Shown here piece by piece: positions 24,709 to 34,798 of a DNA stretch of 64,000 bases; the stretch's first letter is position 1, and every line of letters starts with the position of its first letter. Location of the stretch: positions 1,798,001 to 1,862,000 of the forward strand of contig NZ_CADCWQ010000001.1 of assembly GCF_902806455.1 (NCBI RefSeq), read 5' to 3'. This DNA is from Virgibacillus doumboii. GTDB lineage: Bacteria; Bacillota; Bacilli; Bacillales; Amphibacillaceae. Under the pieces are notes generated by a model that saw only the letters and a list, made by a program, of their open reading frames with translations, had not been told where the DNA came from and ran no database searches. A program made the position numbers and the translations under genes.

Positions 24709-26037
24709 CTAAAGCAAACTCTTACCCTTGTCATAAAATGACTTCATATCACTTTCTGGTACAAGATCTCCGCCTGTAGCCCATGCAATATGTGTTGTGT
24801 TTTTGGCATTAATATTTTTTTTCTCCATATAACTTAACACCCGCTCAGGTCCAGCAAGCCCAGCTGTTGCTGAGGGTTCAAGAAATATTTCCTCTGTATC
24901 TGCAAGTATCGCCAGTAATTTATACAAATCATTATCTTCTATCGTATATATACCACTAACTAAATTGTCACTTACTGCTGTTGCAAAACTTGATGGACGG
25001 CCAACTGCCAGTCCGTCCGCTTCCGTTCGATTATCAATTCCAAAATCCTGTACACTGACCCGCTCCATTTCACCGGTCAAGAGTCCAATCAGCACCGATG
25101 GGGAATGTGTTGGTTCTACAAAAAAACAATGTACATTGTCACCAAATACCTGTTTTAATCCGTATGTTATTCCACCTGGTGAACCACCTACTCCGCATGG
25201 AAGATAAACAAATATTGGGTGTTCTTCGTCAACTGCAATTTTTTTCTGATCCAGTTGTTTTTGTAATCGTAAGGCAGCTACACTGTAACCTAAAAATAAA
25301 TGCTTTGAATCTTCATCATCCACAAAGTAACCTTTGGGATCTGCAATTGTCTTTTCCCTGCCTGAAGCGATTGCTATGCTAAAGTCACCTTCAAATTCAT
25401 GAACGTTAACACCTTTTTCGCGGAGCAGGTCTTTTTTCCATTGTTTTGCATCAGCTGACATGTATACAAACACATTGAAACCAAGTTTTGCACTAATGAT
25501 ACCGATGCTTAGACCCAGGTTGCCTGTCGAACCAACTCCAATCGAGAACTGGCTGAAAAATTCCTTAAATTCTTTAGATGAAAACGCTGTGTAATCATCA
25601 TCCTTCGTTAAAATCCCAGCCTCAATTGCTAATGTTTCGGCATGCTGGAGTACTTCGTATATCCCGCCTCTGGCTTTAATTGACCCGGCAATAGGAAGTT
25701 CATTGTCACATTTCAGATAGAATTCCCCTTCGACGGGAGTTGAAAGCGTACGTTTAAATTTATCTATATTAGCTAAAGGAGATTCAATAATTCCATTTGA
25801 TTCTTTTGTTTCGGGGAATTCAGCCGCAAGAAAAGGTGCAAAACGGTGCCATAATAATTCTGCTTTTTCCATGTCCTCTCTTGTTAATGGAAGTGAAGCA
25901 CTGGCTTCGTTTTTCTTTAAATTTGGATTAATCCAGAAAACTGGTTCTAATTCTATTATATCTTTAAGTAATGGGTATCTATGCTGCCAATCATTTATAT
26001 CTTTCTGTGAATAAACTATTGGGACCACCCTCTTCAA
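24709..26037 (-). CDS. dsdA: D-serine ammonia-lyase (D-serine dehydratase)
   Basis: The 442-residue fold-type II PLP enzyme of the DsdA family has the lysine loop [12 protein letters not shown], the characteristic [12 protein letters not shown] phosphate loop, and [18 protein letters not shown]. It converts D-serine to pyruvate and ammonia, removing an inhibitory D-amino acid. The start is uncertain: TTG at 26037 gives a normal-length N-terminus, while a GTG three codons later touches an AAGAGG site. It forms a likely operon with cysK. Confidence 0.92.
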   Translation of the reverse strand: MKRVVPIVYSQKDINDWQHRYPLLKDIIELEPVFWINPNLKKNEASASLPLTREDMEKAELLWHRFAPFLAAEFPETKESNGIIESPLANIDKFKRTLSTPVEGEFYLKCDNELPIAGSIKARGGIYEVLQHAETLAIEAGILTKDDDYTAFSSKEFKEFFSQFSIGVGSTGNLGLSIGIISAKLGFNVFVYMSADAKQWKKDLLREKGVNVHEFEGDFSIAIASGREKTIADPKGYFVDDEDSKHLFLGYSVAALRLQKQLDQKKIAVDEEHPIFVYLPCGVGGSPGGITYGLKQVFGDNVHCFFVEPTHSPSVLIGLLTGEMERVSVQDFGIDNRTEADGLAVGRPSSFATAVSDNLVSGIYTIEDNDLYKLLAILADTEEIFLEPSATAGLAGPERVLSYMEKKNINAKNTTHIAWATGGDLVPESDMKSFYDKGKSLL

Positions 26038-26116
26038 CGTAGATTAGATTATTCTTATTATTTCCCTGATTAAATTTTATCATGATATCCGTTCCAATCC
26101 TAATAAAGGGATACTT

Positions 26117-26943
26117 CTAAAAACGGCCAATCTTCCACCTGATTTTATTTAAATATTCTTCGCTTAAAAAATCATTACCACCACGGAGAATCTCTGTTGC
26201 GTACAACTGAGTTGGTGCCGTTTCCGGAGACTTTTCCACGCCGATAAATGTTATGGCCTGATCCATCAAATCATTGACCAATACAGGAACGATTGCCGGC
26301 CTGTATGCACCTGCATAAACTCCTTCCCGTTTATATAAATACCTTACTGCATCATGTGGTATCTGATAAACCTTCCCTTCAACCACTTCATGCTTATTTT
26401 CTACAAGATCTGCTTTCCCGCCGTCTTTCGTACTTCGGGAAAATTGAAACGCAAACCCATCCAATATTCCTTCCTAAAATATTGTTCCACACCCGCTTTC
26501 TGAAACCGTTCATTATCCATGCAGGATCCATAAGCGAAGTATAATAATGAATCACGTTTTAAGTAATTATGTACAGACCAGTCTCCTGATGGTATTTTTT
26601 TGGTTGAATTACTTAATGAATTTCCTGCTGTATAGATAATACCCTTATGTTCTTTGCCTCTGTCATCGAATACAGGAACATTCTTTCGGTTGTACAGATT
26701 ATCTGAATCCCCGTCGACATATCCTTCTAATCGATCGATGATTGTCAGGTTTGATTCACTAATTTTATAGAGTTCCCCGAAAACCTTCTCTTTGGCACTT
26801 TCTTTTATCACAGGATAATCACTGTTCGTGTCATACAGTGCTCCATACGTCCAGCATTGCTGGAAAATACATGAAGCTCCATCCAAATAATGATGATTCC
26901 TTTCTCCTTTTCTTAATGTTCCATAGACAAATACGTTTGGCAT
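26117..26943 (-). pseudogene. Two-domain gamma-glutamylcyclotransferase-like gene (YkqA type) broken by a frameshift
   Basis: The first frame (26943-26401) encodes an N-terminal GGCT domain (FVYGTLRKGERNHHYL) and the start of a second one (LLYFAYGSCMDNERFQKAG), then runs into unrelated residues. The other frame (from about 26468 to 26117) carries the expected continuation (LDGFAFQFSRSTKDGGKADLVE). A single missing A in the GGAATATTGG segment near 26468 restores one open frame of about 275 residues, the size of YkqA-like double GGCT proteins. Either the gene is inactive or the assembly has a base error. Confidence 0.85.
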
Positions 26944-27071
26944 CTTTTTACTCCCCCTGTTTATCTATAATATTTCTCTTTAATCAGCTCAGAAGTGATA
27001 CAAAACACATTCCATTAACTTTTCTTTTGCTACACTTATGATGGTATTGGATTGATGAAGGGGTGCTGTTT

Positions 27072-27917
27072 TTGTCAAAATTTACATTTATTACCATATT
27101 ACTTACATATACGTTAATTGTTTTTGGTGGTTATGTTGCATCATCAGAATCCGGCATGGGCTGTGGACCGGATTGGCCACTATGTAATGGAGCAGTTATT
27201 CCTCAGCTGGAAGGTGCCACTTTAATTGAATTTGGTCATCGGGTTATAGGCGCGGCGCTGTTTGTATTGGTTTTAATTCTCTTCGCCAAAATAAGAAGAA
27301 GAGACCGGAGCAACCTCGAAACAAAGGTTGCCTGCTGGATGATAGGTCTATTAACAATGCAGCTTATAATGGGGGCAATCGTTGTCTTCTATCACCTTCC
27401 ATCACTTATTATAACAGTTCATTTACTGATTGCTATGGTCTTTATGGCTTTATTAATCTGGTTCTGGCGACAAGACAGACCCGATGATTATCAAAAATCC
27501 GGAACAGAGCCCCGTTTAAAAAATCATTTTAATCAGGTAATCGGATTGGTGTTTATTACAATCGGCCTCGGTGCTTATATTAAGCATCAGCACTATGGGT
27601 CAGCGTGCGGTTGGCTTAGCTGTGGAGAGGATTCATTTTTACCTGTTACAATTCCGGAGATACTGCAAACCTCACATCGGTTTTTGGCATTTGTTGTAAC
27701 ACTGTATATCCTATTTCTGACGTATAAAGTCTTTAAAGAAAACATAAAGCCTATTACTTACCGGATGCTAATAGCTTCAACATTAATTATTATCCAAATT
27801 GGGGCAGGCATTATAACAATCCTTACGTTTATTCCAATCACAATGGCAGTACTGCATTTAGCAATTGGAACATTACTGTTTGGTGTACTGGTTGAAACAA
27901 AATTTAAGTTGAATTAA
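27072..27917 (+). CDS. ctaA: Heme A synthase (COX15/CtaA family)
   Basis: The protein has about 281 residues and eight transmembrane helices in two four-helix halves. Each half has two histidine heme ligands: IEFGHRVIG and IITVHLLIA, then LQTSHRFLA and MAVLHLAIG. A redox-active cysteine pair lies in GMGCGPDWPLC, and a second pair in SACGWLSCG. The enzyme oxidises heme O to heme A for aa3 oxidases. I prefer the TTG at 27072 after AAGGGG over a GTG three codons upstream. It stands alone here, apart from ctaB and the cytochrome oxidase genes, and ends in a strong bidirectional terminator. Confidence 0.93.
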   Translation: MSKFTFITILLTYTLIVFGGYVASSESGMGCGPDWPLCNGAVIPQLEGATLIEFGHRVIGAALFVLVLILFAKIRRRDRSNLETKVACWMIGLLTMQLIMGAIVVFYHLPSLIITVHLLIAMVFMALLIWFWRQDRPDDYQKSGTEPRLKNHFNQVIGLVFITIGLGAYIKHQHYGSACGWLSCGEDSFLPVTIPEILQTSHRFLAFVVTLYILFLTYKVFKENIKPITYRMLIASTLIIIQIGAGIITILTFIPITMAVLHLAIGTLLFGVLVETKFKLN

Positions 27918-27958
27918 AAAAAGCGGAGCTCATCGTGTACAATGCGTTCCGCTTTTTT
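27916..27958. terminator. Bidirectional terminator between ctaA and ypcP
   Basis: The stem AAAAAAGCGG / CCGCTTTTTT serves both converging genes, with A/T tracts on both sides. Confidence 0.88.
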
Positions 27959-27967
27959 AATCCATAG

Positions 27968-28837
27968 CTAATTTACCAATTTGGCAAGATTTTTAAATTC
28001 CAGATCAGCAAATTTTTTCTCAATTATATTTTTATCATAGCCCCATTTTGCACGTTCCAGCGAACATTCAACAGGTATATCACATTTGATTTCTGCCAGG
28101 CTTCTTGAAAGGTGGAGCATATCCATGTTTGCCCGGATCTTCGTTTGAACTCCCTTAGGAAGATTGTCAATGTTTTCAAGCAGATTATCAATTGTTTCAT
28201 ATTCCTGGATTAGTTTTAATGCAGTTTTTTCGCCAATCCCTTTGACGCCAGGGTAATTGTCGGATGTATCACCCATTAGTCCTTTCAGATCGATTATTTG
28301 CTTCGGATAAACGCCTTTTTTCTCAAGAAAATTATTGTTTTCGAAAACGTCATAATTCCCCTGACCTTTTTTCATAATAGCAACACTGATTCCTTCGTCC
28401 ACCAGTTGAAGGATATCCTGATCACCGGTAAGGATTAATACGTCATTTTCCAAAGCAAATTGTCTGGCCAATGTACCAATACAATCATCTGCTTCAAAGT
28501 TTTCCAGTCCCACATTAGGCATGTCAAATGCTTCCACGACTTCCTTGATAAGGTCAAATTGCGGAATAAGTTCTTCCGGCGGTTCTGATCTATTTGCTTT
28601 ATATCCGTCAAACATCTCTGTCCGAAATGTTTTGCTTCCCATGTCCCAACAGCAGATTACATGTGTTGGTTCAAATTTATCCACTGCATCTAAAAAATAA
28701 CGTAAAAATTGATAGATTCCGTTTGTTGGCACGCCTTTACTTGTTTTCATAAAATTGCCTCTGAATGCTGTTGCAAAAAATCCCCGGAAAAGCAATGCCA
28801 TTCCATCAACCAGCATTATTTTATCTCTGTTCTCCAT
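27968..28837 (-). CDS. ypcP: 5'-3' exonuclease (PolA N-domain homologue)
   Basis: The 289-residue flap-endonuclease-type protein has the metal-binding acids in MLVDGMALLFRGFFA, ENFEADDCIGTLA, ILTGDQDILQL and LKGLMGDTSDNYPGVKGIG (helix-hairpin-helix). It processes 5' flaps and RNA primers on DNA. The start is the ATG at 28837, six bases after GGAGGTG; it overlaps the end of dynA by 17 bases. The ypcP-dynA order is the same as in B. subtilis (ypcP-ypbR). Confidence 0.93.
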   Translation of the reverse strand: MENRDKIMLVDGMALLFRGFFATAFRGNFMKTSKGVPTNGIYQFLRYFLDAVDKFEPTHVICCWDMGSKTFRTEMFDGYKANRSEPPEELIPQFDLIKEVVEAFDMPNVGLENFEADDCIGTLARQFALENDVLILTGDQDILQLVDEGISVAIMKKGQGNYDVFENNNFLEKKGVYPKQIIDLKGLMGDTSDNYPGVKGIGEKTALKLIQEYETIDNLLENIDNLPKGVQTKIRANMDMLHLSRSLAEIKCDIPVECSLERAKWGYDKNIIEKKFADLEFKNLAKLVN

Positions 28838-31800
28838 ACGTATCACCTCCATTTAGTTCGTGATCTGCTAATAGCATTTTCAGTTCATGGTGTTTATCTT
28901 TTAGCGTATCAATATCGATAGACTGATCTGTAACCATTGATAAATGATTCGTTATATACTTGTCTATATTCTGGTTTATTTCCAGTTTAACATCACTCAT
29001 TACAGCATTCCATTGGTCTATATAGGATTCTTTCATCTTTTGATGATTGTCGTTAATATATTCTTCTGCAAACGGGGATAACCGATTAAAAATATTCTCT
29101 TTCATTATTTCTTTTTCATTTTTAGCAAAAAAAGCTTTTGTTCCATTAAAACCTTTTAACTCTTTATGAAATGCTTGTGGTTCCAGGTTTTCAAATGCCT
29201 GTGAATAAGCAGGTGTTTCGATTTCTGCTTCAGTAAGGTCTGGCAGTGTAAATTTAGTATCAGTTTGCCCGATCAGTTTTGAATAGTCATGATGTACGTC
29301 ATTTCTAAGTTCATTGATCAACGCCTCAATACGCAAAGAGACTGCCCGTAATTCCTGCATCAGTTCATACCCTGTGTAATCAAGCAGATTCCTTAAACTG
29401 TTTTCCAATTGCAGCTTCGCTTTTTTGCCCGTTTCCGTAATCGTTGCCGGGTTAAATGTTTCTTTAAACATATCATGAAAACGGATTGATAGACGCTCAA
29501 GCACATAATATAATTGTTTTTCTATTTTTTGAGTTATTTTTTGTGCGTATATTTCATTATCCAGTTTATCGGTCAATCGTTTTAGCACAGCCTGTTCCGT
29601 ATGCATGTCTTCAATAAATTGTTCTTTTTCCTGCGCACTTAACCGTGATGAATCGATGAAATTATTGACCATTTGTGAAGCACGATCGATATCCCTGATT
29701 GCCGAATGAATTGTAATTGCGGCCAGTTCATCATGAATAAATGATTTAAAGGAATCTTCAAATGTTTTCATTTGTTGATTTACCGTTTTATTATTCAACT
29801 TATCCTTTAGCGACTGTTTACTCGATACCGGAAACAGTCTTGGAAAACGAATGCCTAATCGTGTCAGCTCACTCTCGACATAATTAATCACCATATTGAG
29901 TTCTTCGTTGTTTTCGGCCAGGTCTGCTGCATTCATAATAAAAAACATTTTGTCCAGTTGGAAAGCATCCTTGACCCTGCCCAATTGAAGTAAAAAGTCC
30001 TTATCAGCCCGTGATAATGCATGATTATAATAGGTGACATATAAAATGGCATCAGCATGCTTAATATAATCAAATGCCACATTTGTATGACGAGCATTAA
30101 CGGAATCCGCCCCTGGAGTGTCTACTAAAGTGATTCCTTCTTTTGTTAAAGATGATTCATAGTAAAGGTCGATTGATTCGATATAGCAGGCTTTTGTCTC
30201 ATCGGTAACGTAGTCGGCAAAATCATCAAGGGTAATAAAGATCTCCTGTGCAAGCTTATCTTTGCTTTGCTGATAGCCAGTTATCACAGCTTTTAAATAA
30301 CTTTGATGTGTTTTGTGCAGCTGCTCACTGTTATGGATATTACTTTCTCTAATCCAACCGATTAATTCATCGAGCCTTTCTGCTGTCGGTGAGAAATTTT
30401 TGGTTAAAAACCGAACATCCTCTACCAGTGTCTGCTCAGCTTTAAGTTTAACAACAACTGTTCCGTGTTTATATTCTTCTGTTATCGGGTTAATTCTATT
30501 GATCACGGCAGTTGTAGGATTCGGGGATACAGGTAATAGTTTCTTTCCAATTAAAGCATTAGCAAATGAAGATTTACCCGCACTGAATGCACCGAATAAT
30601 GCAATGGTATATTTCCGGTTTTGTAACCGGTCCTTTTTCCGGGTTAAATCATCAACGATTGATTGAAAACCTGGAAGATCATCAATTGTTTGAATCGTTT
30701 TTTCAATATTACTCAAAATGTTCTCGGCAGAAATATTAGAACGTTCATTTGATGGTTGGCTTTCGTTAACCGTTTCAGTCTTTACTGTCTTCTCGTTTCT
30801 GCAGCTTTCGTCTGCCTGTTTGATTGAACCGGTTTTAGCTTCAATCGCTTTATAAATCTGTTCCCAAACATATTCATCCGGCTTGGGATCGGCAAAAACA
30901 TTATCCGGAATCTGCAGTTTATCATGAAGTTCCTGTTCCAGTTCTTCTTTACGCAGTTGTTTCTCATACATAAAAGAAAGCTGATTCCGTTCATTTTCAA
31001 ACTTTGTCAGTTCATCACTTAAAGCATTGTTAAAAGAAACGTAAATCGTGTCCCATAATTTCCGTGCTTCCATTTTATATCGTTTTTTAATTTCAGAACT
31101 GACATCTTTTGTATAATTTAAAATGGACTCCCCGTTTATTTTTGCACCAGATTTCACTAACGAAAGGAGTGCCTCGGCATTATAATCAATCGATATTTCC
31201 TGTACCCACTGTAATAAAGTCTGATCATAAATGCTATACCGCTTTAGCAGGTTTGAAAATTTATCGCGTAATTTCCATTGAATTGAAGTTTCCACATTTT
31301 TTAATAAATGCTCCAAAAAACTTTCTAAACGTACGTTACGTTCTTCTTCCGTCTTCTTCTTTGCTGCAAACAAACCCACCTTAAAATCACTTTGCTGCGA
31401 TTCCAGGAACAATTCTGCCTTATCCCTTAATTCGGCAGGCATCAGATAGGCATTTTTCAATGTCGTATTTAAATCATTGTAAAATTCCTCTTCCAATCTA
31501 TCAGGCTTAGCTTTCAGGTCAGTAATTTTTTCGTCGATTTCTTCAATTCTGGCATAAGTATTATTATTAGTGTCACTATCATCCATTGAAACTTCGGCCA
31601 GTTTTTCCTCATAAAGATCACGCAAAAATTGCTGATGCTCTTTGATAATCTGATTTACTGATCTAGCAGCACCTGAAAAGGAATCATTTTTGGAATACAT
31701 CAATGAAAATAGTTTGTCTTTAATTTCAGGAAACTGATTATGTGGTGAAGAAGCTTTTACCAGTGAAGAATAAAAGAACATCTCAGGTGAAATACCCCAT

Positions 31801-32480
31801 TGATCAAACGTTTGTTTAATATTCTCATTGAACATTTTGAACGTTATTTCACTTTCTTCATGCTTATCAATCTGATTAATGATAAGGTAATAAGGAATCT
31901 CATAATCTTGTATTTTCTTTAAAAACTGTAAATTTACATCTGATTGTACATGGTTATAGTCCATTACATAAAATAATGCATCCACAAGATGTAATGAGGA
32001 TTCAGTAATCAGCCGGTCCGTATCATCAGCAGCATCGATCCCGGGAGTATCGATAAGAACACAGTCATCAGGTAAAATAGTTTCACTTGTATTAATCTCT
32101 ATCTCTTTGATGCTGGCTTTATCTTTTGCGAATTCTTTAATCATATCGATGTCATACGGCTCCTGATATTCCACTGGTGCATCATCATGAAAGTAAACAC
32201 GCGCATTCCCGTTTCCTGATTTAATTTTAACGACATTAGCACTTGTCGGGATTGGACTTTTCGGCAGGATGGATCTTCCTAATAGACTATTTATCATAGA
32301 TGATTTACCGGCAGAAAAATGACCTGCAAAGCTGATGACAAACTCTTGTTTATTAAGTTTTTCAAAAACATCCAAAACCTTGTTTGCATTTTTATTATCA
32401 TTATTTTCGGTCATTGCCTGGTAAAGACCAGCTAAATGCTGAAGCTTAATTTCAGCTTGATTTATTTTCGTTGATATCAC
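28821..32480 (-). CDS. dynA: Dynamin-like GTPase with two fused dynamin modules
   Basis: The 1219-residue protein has two tandem dynamin-like units. The first GTPase has GHFSAGKSS (residues 53-61), DTPGID and NQID. The second, starting near residue 625, has GAFSAGKSS, DTPGAD and NAAD. Each is followed by long helical stalk and hydrophobic paddle regions. DynA (YpbR) tethers and fuses membranes and protects against membrane damage, pore-forming agents and phage. Length is close to the B. subtilis protein (about 1190 residues). All nucleotide-binding motifs in both modules are intact. Confidence 0.95.
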   Translation of the reverse strand: MISTKINQAEIKLQHLAGLYQAMTENNDNKNANKVLDVFEKLNKQEFVISFAGHFSAGKSSMINSLLGRSILPKSPIPTSANVVKIKSGNGNARVYFHDDAPVEYQEPYDIDMIKEFAKDKASIKEIEINTSETILPDDCVLIDTPGIDAADDTDRLITESSLHLVDALFYVMDYNHVQSDVNLQFLKKIQDYEIPYYLIINQIDKHEESEITFKMFNENIKQTFDQWGISPEMFFYSSLVKASSPHNQFPEIKDKLFSLMYSKNDSFSGAARSVNQIIKEHQQFLRDLYEEKLAEVSMDDSDTNNNTYARIEEIDEKITDLKAKPDRLEEEFYNDLNTTLKNAYLMPAELRDKAELFLESQQSDFKVGLFAAKKKTEEERNVRLESFLEHLLKNVETSIQWKLRDKFSNLLKRYSIYDQTLLQWVQEISIDYNAEALLSLVKSGAKINGESILNYTKDVSSEIKKRYKMEARKLWDTIYVSFNNALSDELTKFENERNQLSFMYEKQLRKEELEQELHDKLQIPDNVFADPKPDEYVWEQIYKAIEAKTGSIKQADESCRNEKTVKTETVNESQPSNERSNISAENILSNIEKTIQTIDDLPGFQSIVDDLTRKKDRLQNRKYTIALFGAFSAGKSSFANALIGKKLLPVSPNPTTAVINRINPITEEYKHGTVVVKLKAEQTLVEDVRFLTKNFSPTAERLDELIGWIRESNIHNSEQLHKTHQSYLKAVITGYQQSKDKLAQEIFITLDDFADYVTDETKACYIESIDLYYESSLTKEGITLVDTPGADSVNARHTNVAFDYIKHADAILYVTYYNHALSRADKDFLLQLGRVKDAFQLDKMFFIMNAADLAENNEELNMVINYVESELTRLGIRFPRLFPVSSKQSLKDKLNNKTVNQQMKTFEDSFKSFIHDELAAITIHSAIRDIDRASQMVNNFIDSSRLSAQEKEQFIEDMHTEQAVLKRLTDKLDNEIYAQKITQKIEKQLYYVLERLSIRFHDMFKETFNPATITETGKKAKLQLENSLRNLLDYTGYELMQELRAVSLRIEALINELRNDVHHDYSKLIGQTDTKFTLPDLTEAEIETPAYSQAFENLEPQAFHKELKGFNGTKAFFAKNEKEIMKENIFNRLSPFAEEYINDNHQKMKESYIDQWNAVMSDVKLEINQNIDKYITNHLSMVTDQSIDIDTLKDKHHELKMLLADHELNGGDTYGEQR

Positions 32481-32567
32481 GATGTCATTTTCCTTCCAAT
32501 TTACACTTCTAGTATATATTATACGTACTTTTTACGCATATTTCCACCCAATCATCCATTTATCAAC

Positions 32568-33038
32568 TTAACCATCTGCTTTGTTTATTAAGTTGGTTGA
32601 AATAAACCGGATAATATCGCCGCGGCTAATAACCCCAACTACTTTGAAATCTTCATCGATTACAGGTATTTTTTTGAAGTGATATTTGGAGAAAATGTTT
32701 AATATCTCCTCAAGATCATCATCGGGGTGTACAGTATGGATATCCTTATCTTTCATTATATTTTTGGCGAGCTGGTTTATACTATTTTCAATTTTGTGGT
32801 TTAAATCCTCTTTTTCACTGACAAGGACAAGTGAAAACATATCATAAACAGACCTTCCTTTTGGTTGAAGGTAACGAATAATGTCTCCGTCACTAATTAT
32901 TCCCCGTAAACGGTTATTCGCATCAACTACAGGAACTCCGCCAATTTTATGTTTTACCAGTAATTCCAGTAATTCTCTTATCGATGTTTCTTTGTTTACT
33001 GAGATTACATCCGTAATCATGAAGTCTCTTACCTTCAT
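32568..33038 (-). CDS. CBS-domain pair protein
   Basis: The 156-residue protein consists of two CBS domains (residues 5-65 and 90-150), each ending in the typical GIISDGDIIRYL / GVISRGDIIRFI pattern. A CBS pair binds adenosine nucleotides and normally regulates other proteins. Its partner is unknown, since the adjacent dynA gene is not a known CBS target. RBS GAGGTGA is present. Bases 33039-33207 hold only AT-rich upstream sequence. Confidence 0.9.
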   Translation of the reverse strand: MKVRDFMITDVISVNKETSIRELLELLVKHKIGGVPVVDANNRLRGIISDGDIIRYLQPKGRSVYDMFSLVLVSEKEDLNHKIENSINQLAKNIMKDKDIHTVHPDDDLEEILNIFSKYHFKKIPVIDEDFKVVGVISRGDIIRFISTNLINKADG

Positions 33039-33207
33039 ATAATCACCTCACATTTTTCTATAAAAACCGATCATTTCCGCTTTTTACCCTCAAACATTCT
33101 AATATTAAAATATCACTTAAACAAAAGAATTAAAATAAATTAATTTTAGTTTACATAATAAAAATATGGTAAATCAATATTGAAAAACATATTAAACCTT
33201 TATATAA

Positions 33208-33239
33208 AAAGAGCCCTGAAAATATTTTCAGGACTCTTT
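33208..33239 (-). terminator. Intrinsic terminator of the isovaleryl-CoA operon
   Basis: The stem AAAGAGCCCTGAAAAT / ATTTTCAGGACTCTTT has T-rich sequence after it on the minus strand, 12 bases past the yngE stop. Confidence 0.88.
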
Positions 33240-33251
33240 AAATTAATTTGT

Positions 33252-34781
33252 TTAAACAGGGTATACCCCATGTTTTCTTTCGGTAAATGTTGTATTCTTT
33301 GATTCGTATATACTGTACCGATTAACTAATTCAGCACGAAGTTTATCAGGATCGACTACTGCGTCAACAACCATTTCGGATGCCAATCGATAAATATCAA
33401 TATTATCCTTGTATTCCTCCTGCTTTTCTTTTATAAATGCGGGGCGTTCCTCTTCCGGAAGTTCAGCAATTTTGTTCGCATAAACTGCATTTACAGCAGC
33501 TTCCGGTCCCATCACAGCGATCTGTGCCGTCGGTAATGCCAGACAGCAATCCGGTTCAAAGGCTGGGCCTGCCATTGCATATAATCCCGCACCATACGCT
33601 TTGCGTACAACAACCGAAATTTTCGGAACGGTTGCTTCGCTCATAGCAGCAAGCATTTTGGCACCGTGACGGATTATGCCTGCCCGCTCCACTTTTGTTC
33701 CGATCATAAATCCAGGAATATCCATCAGGAATAGAAGCGGTATATTAAACGCATCACACAGCTGCATGAATTTAGCTGCTTTATCCGCGGAATCCGGGAA
33801 TAAAACGCCGCCTTTCATCCGTGGCTGGTTTGCGATAATTCCAACTGATTTTCCATTTATTCTGGCAAGGCCGGTTATCAATTCCGGTGCAAATTTCTTT
33901 TTGATTTCACAGAAACTGTCTTCATCAATGATCCTGTTAATCAAATCTTTCATGTTAAATGGTGCATTTTGATTTTCTGGAATCAATTCAGCAATTGATT
34001 TTTCAAATTCTTTTACTTCCTTTGCGTTCACGGTTTGCGGTTTTTGCCGGAAGTTTGCCGGAAAATAACTTAGGTATTTCTTTGTATATTCAATTGCCTC
34101 TTCCTCGGATTTAACAAGAACGTCACCACATCCGGAAACCGAACAGTGCATATTTGCTCCGCCCATCTCCTCGAGACTTACTTTTTCACCAATTACTTTT
34201 TCTGCCATTCGTGGTGAGCCTAAATACATTGATGCATTCCCATCAACCATGACGACAATGTCGCAAAATGCCGGAATGTATGCACCGCCTGCTGCCGATG
34301 GTCCAAATAACAGACAAACCTGTGGCACCCGGCCTGACAGCTTTATCTGATTATGGAAAATCCTTCCTGCCCCACGACGTCCAGGGAACATTTCAACTTG
34401 ATCGGTTATTCTTGCACCGGCGGAATCCACAAGATACAACATTGGTATTTCCAATTTAGCCGCTGTTTCCTGTATGCGGATAATTTTTTCTACGGTGCGT
34501 TTGCCCCAAGATCCTGCTTTAACAGTTGAATCATTGGCCATTACACAAACAGACTGACCGCCAATCTCACCAATTCCAGTAACTACACCGTCGGATGGCA
34601 ATGAGTCATCCACGCAATTTGCAAAAAATGCATCTTCAATATTAATGCCATCATCAAACAGCAATTCCAGACGTTTGCGGACAAATAATTTTCCTTTTTC
34701 TTCGTTTTTCCGGTGGTATTTTTCCTTTCCACCACTCTCTATTTTTTCCATTCTGCTCTGCAGTTCTTCCAAATATGACAT
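33252..34781 (-). CDS. yngE: Acyl-CoA carboxylase carboxyltransferase subunit (methylcrotonyl-CoA type)
   Basis: The 509-residue biotin-dependent carboxyltransferase with two crotonase-type halves has the N-terminal LFVRKRLELLFDDG, the MYLVDSAGARI loop, CSVSGCGDVLV and the C-terminal GFMIGTKVERAGIIRHGAKML. It transfers CO2 from biotinyl carrier protein to a branched acyl-CoA, most likely 3-methylcrotonyl-CoA given the neighbouring leucine-pathway genes. It is the last gene of the operon yngJ-HA-HB-F-E and is followed by a strong terminator. Confidence 0.92.
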   Translation of the reverse strand: MSYLEELQSRMEKIESGGKEKYHRKNEEKGKLFVRKRLELLFDDGINIEDAFFANCVDDSLPSDGVVTGIGEIGGQSVCVMANDSTVKAGSWGKRTVEKIIRIQETAAKLEIPMLYLVDSAGARITDQVEMFPGRRGAGRIFHNQIKLSGRVPQVCLLFGPSAAGGAYIPAFCDIVVMVDGNASMYLGSPRMAEKVIGEKVSLEEMGGANMHCSVSGCGDVLVKSEEEAIEYTKKYLSYFPANFRQKPQTVNAKEVKEFEKSIAELIPENQNAPFNMKDLINRIIDEDSFCEIKKKFAPELITGLARINGKSVGIIANQPRMKGGVLFPDSADKAAKFMQLCDAFNIPLLFLMDIPGFMIGTKVERAGIIRHGAKMLAAMSEATVPKISVVVRKAYGAGLYAMAGPAFEPDCCLALPTAQIAVMGPEAAVNAVYANKIAELPEEERPAFIKEKQEEYKDNIDIYRLASEMVVDAVVDPDKLRAELVNRYSIYESKNTTFTERKHGVYPV

Positions 34782-34798
34782 GTAGTGCCCTCCTGCTC

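Noticed and set aside
33240..33275. GGGTATACCCC at the 3' end of yngE as a fourth CstR-type operator
   Set aside because: It is inside the coding end of yngE, lacks the N5 spacing of ATACCCC-N5-GTAT and is not near a promoter.
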